Shown piece after piece: positions 1 through 10,658 of a DNA stretch of 64,000 nucleotides. The notes below the pieces were generated by a model that saw nothing but the letters and a program-made list of their open reading frames with translations, ran no database searches and was not told the DNA's origin. The translations under genes were made by a program, and so were the position numbers. Positions within the stretch are counted from its first letter, which is position 1. Every line of letters starts with the position of its first letter. The DNA comes from Paragordius varius (lineage: Eukaryota > Nematomorpha), in NCBI GenBank assembly GCA_964247055.1, contig OZ176050.1, positions 6,696,001-6,760,000 on the forward strand, written 5' to 3'.

Positions 1-633
1 ATCAAAGGGCGATAAATATTTTTGAGTTTCAAAACGGGCTTCTAATTCTTTCAATTGGTAGGTGGTAAAAGCTGTTCTAACTTTTCGTCTTTTTGGGAAT
101 GGATAGGTCATACCAGGCAAGTTCTTGAAAAACGGTGTTGAGCTATGTTTACTCAACTCCGAATAACATTGTAATAAGGTATTTTGATAATAATTAGCCA
201 ACAATGTATAATCTTTTGTGTTAACAATTTTGCGTTTTAAGCCGTCTGCGCGCGCTGATGTTTTGATCGATTTTAGATAAGGATTTAATATAGATTGAGT
301 ATCTCTTTGTAGAGTATCCGGATTTTTAATAATTTTATCTTTAATTTCATTAGGTATTGAAAACGTTGGTGTGGAAAAATTTGATTGAAATTGTTTTGCT
401 GGATTGTTGGATAAGTCGCATACGTTATTTGTAATGAAATTTAAATTTGGATTAGAAAACAATAGTGATTTATAGTAAAAATGGTTGTGGCAAGATGGTA
501 TTGAAAAATAATCAAATGGATTAATAGGCAATTTATTTTCCGCCGCGTTTGACAATCTCTCGAAGTGATTGCGGGTGAGAGTTGGATTATCTTCTACGAT
601 GGATTTGTCCAAGATTTTATTTATGGTGAACAT
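1..633 (-). CDS. ANTP-class homeobox transcription factor, 5' part
   Basis: An open minus-strand frame of 211 codons starts at the ATG at 633-631 and runs off the window. Residues 182-211 are the first half of a homeodomain: an RRKVRTAFT arm is followed by helix 1 with L16, F20 and Y25 in place and a QKYLS loop typical of Bar/Barx/NK-like classes. The recognition helix lies outside the window, so the subclass cannot be fixed. Residues 2-8 read FTINKIL, which fits the eh1 motif (F-[ST]-I-x-x-I-[LM]) that recruits Groucho/TLE co-repressors. The protein is therefore probably a nuclear repressor. Residues 10-180 are Asn/Ser-rich and unassigned. No intron is seen in this part. Confidence 0.85.
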   Translation of the reverse strand, partial: MFTINKILDKSIVEDNPTLTRNHFERLSNAAENKLPINPFDYFSIPSCHNHFYYKSLLFSNPNLNFITNNVCDLSNNPAKQFQSNFSTPTFSIPNEIKDKIIKNPDTLQRDTQSILNPYLKSIKTSARADGLKRKIVNTKDYTLLANYYQNTLLQCYSELSKHSSTPFFKNLPGMTYPFPKRRKVRTAFTTYQLKELEARFETQKYLSPFD

Positions 634-3600
634 ATAAAATGATTTTAGTTAATTAATTATGAATAATCAATTTCGATTGCAGTAGGAATACTGATTTATT
701 AGTTTTTGGAAACCCAAAATAGATCTGTAGTCTTGGTAAAAACAAAATGCTCTTCTTTAAAATTAAATAAGGGGATGTTTATTTTTTCTTAAATTTAATC
801 AATGTGAATCATACAAAAAATTAAAAGCACCGCAAACGTTTCGTTTACCCCTTCTATACTTATCATATATATTTTGAGACAATTAGTCTTTAAAGGGTTG
901 TAATGATTACTACTTTACACCTTGTTCCAAATATAGGGGATACATGTTAAATGTTTAAAAAGAGTATAATACAATATTAATAAAAGAAACTCTAGTAAAA
1001 ACATGGATTCTATACCTCAAAACATTTGAGATTTTACTTTAATGCACTCTAGGCAGCATCCAAAACATATTTTTTTGGATGTGGTTACAATATATGTAAA
1101 AAAATTGCCATGTGTGTTTGGGTATAAATTTGTCCATATTTAAATATTCGACGCCAAAATGCTCGACAAAATGGCATATTAGTGTTACAACAATATACCT
1201 ATACCATATTGCGATTCCGAAAAAAGGCATTAACAAAACCTTTTAATAAAAGGCCACAAGATTTGGATATCTTTATTTTATATATAGTTATTTGAATATA
1301 TATTTATACACAACAACTCAAAATGTTGGTGACTTTAAGGCTCCCGCTGAGAAAGTTTGGCTGTCATCAAGATTTTCCTGACTTTCAAGTACCATCTAAT
1401 GTCTCTCCCCCAAATAGATATAGTGTGTCAAATTAAATGTGTTTTTATTACACATATTATAATCATTTTTTGTATAAAAATTTATTATATCATAAGAAAT
1501 TAATTTTAAATACAATAATTTATTCATTCTTTACCCAAAATTATATATATGACATAAGGTGCGTTTTTGTGGTCTTTTCATTATTCTATAAATCAAAATT
1601 GTGATTTTGTTTCTTATGAAGTGGTAAAAACATAAACAGCCATAACTCTAATATGGATTGTATAAAAATTTTCACTTATTTTATAAAGAATAATCAATTT
1701 GTTTCACATTTTGTTGACTATTGATAATTTTAATGTGTAATTTTTGTGTGAATACGGTATTAATCATATTATAAACAGTTTCAAATTTTAATTCCAAGAA
1801 ACGCTTTTATTCAAAAGATTTGCGCTTAAAAATTATTAATAATTATATACACTTTATGTATTGTTCTCATAATTATAACTGTAATTATTAACGAAATTAC
1901 GAAAAGGTTTTTGGATTGAACAAGCAAGCGGCATTGAGTGTGAAACAATCATTTACACCTTGTAACTCTTTGATACTGTGGAGAGTAAACTCTAAATAAT
2001 TATTTTAATAATAATATACTACAGATAATTATCTAACCTTTTTGAGTTCATTATCATCATCATGTTTATATACTGACTAATTATTATCGTTAAAATTATA
2101 TTATATTAGATTTATAGAAAATTTAAACGAAATTAGACAAAAGGTTTATATATTATATATAAATAGCTTACCTAAAACATAACCAACCATATTGTAAATT
2201 ATTATTATTGCTATGATAATTTTTAGAAATACTGTAATACACTCCAAACACCATTGCTACAAGAGAAGGTGGTTCGACAGAATGTCTGTCCTTCTCAAAG
2301 CATCCTTTTACAATGCAATTATATAATATGAATATTAAAAGAGTAAAAATATTTTATGATTTATTAATGCTTGTCTCAATATTTGATAATTATTATATAA
2401 ATTAATAACTTCCAATTAAGTGATTTTGAGTTAAAAATTATTTGATCAGTGTCATATGTTAATTTGTTATAATAAGTGTTAGAAAGTTTCTAGTTTAAGG
2501 ATAGGTTCAGTATTTTTGGCTTAAAAAGAGCAAACTTATTTCTTATAATTAAATAATTATAAATCAATCTTGAGTCAAAGATCTAACAAGCATTATTTGA
2601 TTGCTTTCCTTGACGATTTTTTATGACCATCACAACAAAAAGAGCAGAATAAATATTGATAACGAAGTGGCCTATTTTGTCGTTTAAAAAAAATATTATA
2701 GCGAATACAGATATAAGCATATTTTTTAAAAAGGTAATATTTTGCTTAAAATTAATAATACTGAAAAATAATTAACTATGCCATAAAGATATACTTCATA
2801 AATGAGTATTAGTTCGAAAACACATTGATGTTTTTAGGGTGAATTTGAATTGTTCAAGGATGAATTTAAACTGTAAATGGACTTCTCTAAATAATTTAGG
2901 AGTATGAAAGGACCTATTTCATATCTACAAGAATAAAGCGACCAAAAAATATAATCGGCCTACTTCCTTAATAAATATAGTGTACTGTTATACCTATAAG
3001 CAGTTATAATATGGTTAATGTTATGACAAATCTAAATAAACGAATTTCAGTGCATTAAAATTTTTTATTATTATTTAATTTTGGTTTTATATCGAGTAAA
3101 TATTTTAAAGTTTTTGAGTGGTTGAATTTATAAGCAGACATACACGGATATATATCTGCTAATGTATCGCCAGTCACATTCAAACCTATTATAATATGTA
3201 AAATCGAACAATAAAAATGCATTTATTTATCTTTGAATATTTTTATTGTTTTCAATCCAGATTGCTATTATTATATTTTATTATATAACATGCGTAAAAA
3301 AGTGAGTTGATCATTTTGCTAAGCGTGAAACAATTTAATTATTGTGTCAAATTGGGCGATATTACGTTAGTTAGAACTAGTTTCAAATCAACAGGTTCTG
3401 ATTCGTTGTTACCGACAACATTACTAGAACTATAAGCGCTGATCTAAGAATTATTATATTCATGATTTTCGTTTTAAATTATCTTGAATAAATAACCGAT
3501 TATGTCAGAAATAAACTTAGATTTTTTTTCGTTTGTGTCTTTTATTGCAGCTACCATTAAATCCATATATAGATGATATATGTAAACATATATTTTTATT

Positions 3601-4129
3601 AGTTGTTTATTCTACATCCGCACCTTAGTTTCCCTTTTATCTATTTTTAGGAGCCAATTTTAACTATAAATGTCCGTTTTTGATATAAACAAGTATTTGA
3701 ATCATGTTACATCATTATTTATTTTTTAAAACAACACGATTTAAAAATATATGTTAACGCTTTTTTTTCTGACCTAATGTTGCATAATTTTAGTATATGT
3801 GATTGACAAAATTTTCAGTTCTATTTATATATTATTCATGTTGTTTTGTATCATTATATTTTATTACATTTGTATCAACGATTAAAAAATTGAAAATAAT
3901 ATATTTAGTAGTTAAAAGTCCTGTACAGGTTTTAAATTATATAGTATTAAGTAACATAATAGTTGGAAGTTTGATTTTCACCTGTTTTCTCTTTATGATC
4001 CAGAGTTGCGCAATTTGTACGGGATTCTTTGTTAATATTTCCCACTCCTTTTAGCAGAAATATTGTAGTTTTTTTTCATACCCTTTTCTACTTCTTAATT
4101 GACGGCCGAATATTAGTCATGATATAGAT
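634..4129. other. Gene-poor AT-rich stretch upstream of the homeobox gene
   Basis: No exon with homology or a convincing splice context was found. It would hold the promoter of the minus-strand homeobox gene, but no distinct core element stands out. Around 2837-2878 there is a short piece with the GGTGAATTTGAATTGTTC subrepeat that also forms the ends of the TA-flanked MITEs at 14433 and 49772. Confidence 0.5.
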
Positions 4130-4416
4130 GAGGGATGTCAAACATAAAGGTTTCTCGGGCAGCAATTATTTCGAATTGGAAAAACGGAGGGGCCGCTTTT
4201 GCAAAATATTTGGGAATTAACAAATATTTTATTAGATTTCAAACAGAAGACTGTACAAAATACTATGTATTTAACAATTTTTACAAGTTCATTTCCAAAA
4301 TTCGGAAGGAGTTATATTTGTTCAATAAAATGCTTTGATTTTCTATTTTTCTATTTTAAATTTTTGGCGGATTGCAGAAATATCTTGAGGGGCCGCATAC
4401 GCGATGGACACCCCTG
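4130..4416. mobile_element. hAT-type MITE, CAGGGGTGTCC family, copy 1
   Basis: The left end (GAGGGATGTCAAACA) is inverted at the right end (GATGGACACCCCTG). The element is flanked by a perfect 8-bp duplication, ATATAGAT, at 4122-4129 and 4417-4424. The terminal CAGGGG consensus and the 8-bp target duplication are hallmarks of hAT transposons. At 287 bp it has no transposase. Short reading frames inside it are chance. Confidence 0.85.
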
Positions 4417-4424
4417 ATATAGAT

Positions 4425-4740
4425 AATACAATTTGTTTGTTTAATTGTGCCTAATATTTGTATTACAGAGGATACTTATAAATATGTTATATTTATATAA
4501 TGTGTACATCCTTTATTGACTCACATATTTATTTATACAATAACAATGGAATAAAAAAATTATATTAACCCCCCTTCCCCCTCACATTTATTCCTTTATT
4601 TGGTCCACAACTACATAGATATATATATATATATATCCGTTGGTTTCCTATTTAATTTACCATCACAATTTCTTTTCTCTTCTTCTGTTAGTACATGCAA
4701 AACCATCTAGAATATCTGACACACAAATATAAAAACAAAT
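4425..4740. other. Short intergenic stretch upstream of the candidate secreted-peptide gene
   Basis: It contains a C-rich patch near 4570-4583 and a short (AT)n run at 4620-4636. Nothing coding is seen. It is the presumed 5' flank of the small gene that starts at 4741. Confidence 0.4.
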
Positions 4741-5370
4741 ATGAAAGTTATAAAAAAACTTGTTCTCCTAATTCTTCTAAATGTGATGATAACTGTTGGT
4801 GCTAGGTCTCTACCAGACCTTAATTACAACGAAGTATTTTTTATTTTTCTGAACACTTAGATATAAAATAATATAATACCAAATGTTGGCGTTGAATTAA
4901 TTTTTTTCATATTATTAAATTTGGCATTGATTAAAAATATTATAGCAAATATTAAATGTAGGAATCTTAAATATGGACTAACGAAATTTGATAATTATAT
5001 ATTTAAATGAAAACTCAAAAATTTAATAGTTTAATTTAATATTTATTAACTAAAAAATACTTAATATCATCTATGATTAATATTTATGTTAACAGGGTAT
5101 CTACCTCAAGATCTTTTAGAAACATCTACTTACCTACCCTTTTAAAATAAGGAAAATAATTTATAAACTGTATTTTCATATACATTTAAACATATATTTG
5201 TTTAATGTAACATTTTAGTTCTTACTACCAAAAATTATTGTGAGGCCCTCTAAACGAAATTCTTATCCCCTAATTCCAAGAAGTATATTTCATTGCTAAT
5301 ATTTCAGTTGGATGCAAATTTAAACTCTGCAACTGAGGGTTCGTTGTTAATCAATTATATTGTAAAATAA
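4741..5370 (+). CDS. Candidate small secreted peptide, two exons, 51 aa
   Basis: Exon 1 (4741-4833) encodes 31 residues that begin like a signal peptide: MKVIKKL, a hydrophobic core (about residues 7-19) and a likely cleavage after VGA. It ends at a GT donor in phase 0. Exon 2 (5308-5370) follows a good pyrimidine-rich acceptor (ctaatatttcag), also in phase 0, and adds 20 residues before TAA. An AATAAA overlaps the stop codon. The mature peptide would be about 30 residues, acidic and Asn-rich, without dibasic sites or cysteines. I recognise no family. The signal-peptide exon is the stronger part. The join to exon 2 is inference from phase and splice sites, and further exons are possible. Confidence 0.4.
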
Positions 5371-7358
5371 ATGATTCACTATTTCGATATGATGATATAA
5401 TTAGTTGAACGGTTAAAACAAAAAGACATAATATTATTAATTTTACAATATGTATTATACTTTTAAGGTGTCAATAAATTTATAAACAACCTCATAAACT
5501 ACTTTGGATAATCCCTAGGGTATGTCATAAGCGACTAAACTAGGGATTATTAGGATAAAAATGTTATACAGTGTAAACAAGAAAATAATCTGAGGAGATC
5601 TTATTCTGTTACAAAAATGTGTCACATGGGGCTTTTGGTTTTGGAGCGTGAGAGTCAAAAAATTATATCAACTTTTTAAATGCTCAAAATTAAGAAATCA
5701 CAATATTAGCGCATATTGTTAGATGAAATTGCCAGACGCACCGTGTAAATCATTTATAACAAAACAATTTTATATTAACTTCAGTCACACATTTTTATAT
5801 AAAATTGACCAGTGCCTTTGAAACAAACTTAAGCAAAGAGAGTGCTGAAGTTATAATTTATGCGAGATTATTACATTAAAATATTATATTTCTAAAAAAG
5901 TCATGCTTTATTAAATTAAAGTGTATATTTTGATCATTCAAACTATATTCTTTGCATTATTTTTGGATATAAATAAAATTTTCCTGAGGTTGAAAACTAC
6001 AAAAACAATGAAGTGCCAATAGACCGCGATGTAATGAAATGCCATAAATTTAAATTTTTTAATATTCTATTAACAAGGAGACCTCGATAAAAAATTAAGA
6101 AATTTTTGTAGCTTAATTTTGGAACCATATCAGGTTATTTTCGCAAAAACACATTTTGCAGATGCTGAATTTTTCGATCACCTCATATTTTTGACTTAAA
6201 TGGCTTTTCGACTACTCAAAATTAAAGGCAAACATTATTTGTTAATCAAAGTTTTGAAGTGACTCTTCAGCGGCCATAAGTTATGTAAAATAAAGGTCGC
6301 TTGGATCATTTTCAAATATGAAATTTTGTTATTTAGCACTAAAACTTATAACGACCCATCCACCTCTGTGGCAGTATATCGATAAAATTATTTAAAAATA
6401 AATAAATTTAAGCTCTTCTAATCTATTCAGAAGTAAGTTTATGATTGAGAGCCTGTTTATGATAAAATTAAGTTTAAATGGTTTTATACGCTATTTTATA
6501 CGTTTTTCAAAATAAGCCACCATTTTCCATTTAGCCCCGTCCTCCTCTGAGCCAGAGGTGGTGCAAAAGGCGCTTGCAATCTGCGCATAACATAATAAGA
6601 GTTAATAGAAATTTTAATCAAAACACCTTTATGTTTTCCTAAGGAATTGTATTTGTGATGATTTTTAGTATACACACAATGACTAAAATGACGTTAACTT
6701 TTTATCTAAAAAGTTTTTCGTAAATACGGTATTAACAACTTTTAATTTAAAAACGAAGGTCTTTGATCTCAGATGTTTGTATTTTTCTTTAAATGGCTTA
6801 AAACAGAAGATTCCCATTCTTTTCATGTATAATGAAAGGAAAGGAAATTACCCCAAGTACGTAAGGTAATAAAATAATTAAATGGGAATTTTTTTCTAAA
6901 TTATTTATATAAAACTTTAAAACGCATATATCTTATGGAAAAATTATCACGTATTTTATGATAACTTAGAATTGGGTGTATTAAAATTTACCATAATCAC
7001 ACTTATTTAATTTTCAACTCCTCAATTTGGATCAGTGCCTCTAAAAAATAAAATTACTCGAAGTTACTAATGAAGCCAAAAATATTGTTTTTATATAAAC
7101 ATAAAGCAGTTTTTTTTTATTATAAGGAAAAAGTTATTTCTTTTAGCCTTTTAGGCGCATCATGCAAATTTTTTTTTAAAAAAATGTAACATTTTACATA
7201 ATAGGAAATTGCATTTACTTCCTAATTCAATAGCATCAAATAATCCTAACTAACCATATTTGAATTTACCTTACGCTTAAATAATTATATAAGATACATC
7301 ATTTAAGGATTGACCTTCTGTGCAATATATATATTTCAACTCTGGTATTTATTAAGTT
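5371..7358. other. Intergenic, no gene recognised
   Basis: No supportable exon was found. A 5508-5553 segment has inverted TAATCCCTA/TAGGGATTA arms that may be the trace of a small element. Slightly GC-richer words at 6360-6380 and 6536-6590 do not give an open frame. Confidence 0.4.
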
Positions 7359-7656
7359 CAGGGGTGACCAACAATCGGACTTGGGAGACTTTATGTGCGG
7401 CCCCCAATAAATTTGGATATCCAAATTTTGTAAAATGCTCATAAAATCTTGGTAAAACATTTCTTAAACAATTTTTCTAATTTTGTCTATTCAATTGGCA
7501 AGAACTAGAAAAATTGTTATATTTGCTTGCATTTTACAGTCTTATATTTGATTAATAAATTATATATGAATGCCTATATATTTATTTCGAAAGCTGCCCA
7601 CCGTTTTTTTTCATTTAAAATGCGGCGCGCAAAGCCATTTGTGTTGGACACCCCTG
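7359..7656. mobile_element. hAT-type MITE, CAGGGGTGTCC family, copy 2
   Basis: The left end is CAGGGGTGACCAACA and the right end is GTGTTGGACACCCCTG. The flanking octamers ATTAAGTT and ATTTAATT match at 6 of 8 positions, consistent with a decayed 8-bp duplication. It is 298 bp long and noncoding. Confidence 0.75.
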
Positions 7657-7793
7657 ATTTAATTATGGTGTTGCAAGAGTAGTATGGAAGAAAAACTGAT
7701 TTCTATAATAAAATACTTGGGACAAGTTTTTAAAGAAGGCCCTAATGTAAAAGATTGGTAAATGCTTTTAGTTTTTCTCTATGTTAAAGTGTT

Positions 7794-7795
<2 letters not shown>

Positions 7796-7828
<33 letters not shown>
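7796..7828. repeat. (AT)n microsatellite
   Basis: About 33 bp of uninterrupted AT dinucleotides. Confidence 0.95.
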
Positions 7829-7830
<2 letters not shown>

Positions 7831-10186
7831 CCCATTGATATTTCAAATTTGTCTTGTATGATTTAAACCTTCGAAAACTAATACTTTATTTTCACTGAAT
7901 AATTTCTCTTGAAAAATCCATACTGTGATTTAAAATTTAGCATAATTTTGTTGAAACGTTTTAGCATGGTGGAATATCTCCCTCAATTTTATATTTAAAG
8001 TATTCATTTGGTTTACTCTACATAGTCAGTAGAGGTTTATGGAATTGATAAATCAGCTGACATTTCTACACAATAAGCTCTAAAATTTAGTAAAAACATG
8101 AGGATTTTGATTTAAATCGTCAAAATTTGACTAATACCTGTATAAACAATATAAGGTTTTTACTCTTCCTGTACCTAAAATAGATCATGGCCATTAAAAG
8201 TAAATATTTATATGTTATGCAACATTCGGCAAATTAATGCCTTGACGCTTTAAACTCTCAAAGATTTTAAAGCAAATATTAATTATATAACGTGACCTTT
8301 TATCCGCATTTTTTTCCTATATTGACATATGCAGGTCATATTTTCTTTTTTCTATTAAAATAATGAAGACTCTTCGTTTTGGCATGTAAAAAATTATATA
8401 ATTGGAAACAGGATTAAAAAGATAAAGCCCATTCGACCTTGATATAAAGAGAATATATCATGAATATGAAGATATTGATCAGACCTTTTGAAGATTATTT
8501 ACTTAATGGCATTTTATTATTAAGTGTTAAAGGTTTATAAGCGGCATCCATTTAACATTCATTTATTGAACCAAAATAATGTTAACACAAATCTCTATTT
8601 TGTGAAAAAATATGTTGCTAAAATATTTTACAGTAATAAATATATACAAATTTATAAGAAATATATTTAACAAAATTAAATTTAAAGTTTAATATTAGGA
8701 ACGGTTTTATTAATATTACGTATGGTAAAATTAGATGACATATAAATTGAAGGCCTGTGTAATATTGTAGCTTTCAATTTTTTAAAAAATTAATATCTAC
8801 ATTATAATTTAGAGTTTCGCGTCAAAACCATCTTCAGACAAAGCTAGGTAATTAATTTTGGATTAAACACTGTAGTTAAATTATTCATCATAAAATTAAC
8901 TATATGGATATAATATTTGTTTAACAATTGTGTTAATTCTGAAGGTATTATCACGGCTCATGATTAAATACATATATGCATAAAATTTGATACAAGTGTT
9001 GCGATATGATATAAACATAAATTTCATCATATTTTTAAAATTGTACACGTCGAATGATGGACAAAGGTAGCTCAAGGCGCAAAATTTACATAACGGGGTC
9101 CCCTATCAAAAACATTTTAAAATAGGTCACAAATATGCAAATACCGTTTATGATAAATAATTTTGGCATGTTTGGTCGAATAGAGGTCAAAAATAGGTAA
9201 ACATGACTGTACTTTAACTCAAATTTGTATCAAGGCCAAATTTCGAATACAAGATGAACTTTATCATAAAAAAATTTAACAGTATAAACAAAAGAGCACA
9301 AAAATGGGCATTAAACAAAATTTGATTGTGTAAATACAAAGTGATTATACACTTAGCAAAAATATGAATGTGTTAACCAATAATAATACATTTTATTAAA
9401 AAATATTAATTGGCTAAATCGCTGCTATATAATTTTTAGGAATTCATTTTAAGGACATATATTACACGAATAACAATGCACAAAAGCGGAGGGGGGTATA
9501 AAAAAACTATGTGTGTATCATTCTCATTATACTTTTAATTTTGGGACTTAGAGCAATTTTAGAAAGGTACCTTTTTTGTGCTCATTCATATAAAAAAATC
9601 CCGATACTAAATAAATTTTTTTGGTGAAAGCTAAATGTTTTATACAAAAAATATCCCAAAATATATGATAAATTATTAAATATATAATGTTTAAATAATT
9701 TTCTATATGTGGGCTCCGAAAGTCTCAAATATGCAGTAAACTCAATTTTATGTTATTGGTTACAAAAAATCTTACATTCCAATTTTATTAATTCGTTTGT
9801 AAATAAAAACAGCTTTTAAGTTATACGTTGAAAATCAATATATCATTCATTTATTTATGATGGCACATATTACATTAATACAGCGTCTTCGTTTACACAT
9901 ATAAATATATTTATAATAATTATTACTATAATTTATAAAATAGAATGAAAATAAATTAAATAAATTTAGTAAATACTCTTAATTTATCTCAAAATATTGC
10001 GGTAGTTTTGCACTATATGATATGTGTACGGCCAGTTATATATATTTTTTAACTTATAATTTCTGATTGCATTTCAATATAAAATTAATTGTCTGAGTGA
10101 GTTAACGCAAAATATGTAATGACTGTCCAATTTACGGCAAATTTGTATCAAAAATATATCTATATTAATTGTATTGTTATCATATT
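7829..10186. other. Intergenic region downstream of glycogen synthase
   Basis: Very AT-rich. No exon or clear repeat was recognised on either strand. Confidence 0.4.
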
Positions 10187-10416
10187 TTAATTAGTCTGTG
10201 ATGTGTGATTTAATTCACGTTTCTCATCGGAATCAAATGTGTGCTCCAATTTTTCGTCAGTTTTTTTGGCATCTTTGAAAAAAGCAGGCATACTGCCCGA
10301 AGTGATGGCTGTGTTTATATTATCTATCCCAGTGTAAGGATTGGATATTTGAAGGCTAGCTGTTTTAGATTCCAACATATCTTTAATTTTTTGTTCGTTA
10401 TCATGTAAGACATCCT
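10187..10416 (-). CDS. Candidate alternative last exon of glycogen synthase
   Basis: A minus-strand frame starts after the acceptor ctatacatttag (exon start 10416) and runs 76 codons to a TGA whose last base is 10187. It lies just downstream of the glycogen synthase stop. The last annotated exon holds a possible donor overlapping that stop: CAA A|GTTAGATA, with the exon end at 10664. Joining 10664 to 10416 keeps the frame (A + AG GAT GTC) and would replace the last three residues by a hydrophilic 76-aa tail rich in Asp, Glu, Lys, Asn and Ser/Thr. I recognise no domain in it. It could instead be the 3' exon of another gene or chance. Phase and splice signals are seen; use of the exon is inferred. 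Confidence 0.35.
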
Positions 10417-10658
10417 CTAAATGTATAGATAAGGATATGATAATAACATATGGTAATATAATATATAAGAAAGTCGGATTCAACACTCATTAATCAAGTT
10501 TAGAAGCGATATAGGCACGTTATACACGATGTTTGTCACATAATTTATCATAATATAATCAATAATGAACCGCAAAATATTAGTACGTTAATACCCTTAT
10601 ATTAACTAAATCATTCTTTCAAAAGTAAAAATTTTTTATAATAAAAACGACTCTATAT

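Noticed and set aside
3803-4054. 83-codon hydrophobic frame resembling two membrane helices of a receptor
   Set aside because: It starts at TTG, lacks conserved receptor residues and flanking exons, and hydrophobic frames are expected by chance in T-rich sequence.
5508-5553. Inverted repeat TAATCCCTA/TAGGGATTA as a small transposon
   Set aside because: Short arms, no target duplication and no second copy in the window.
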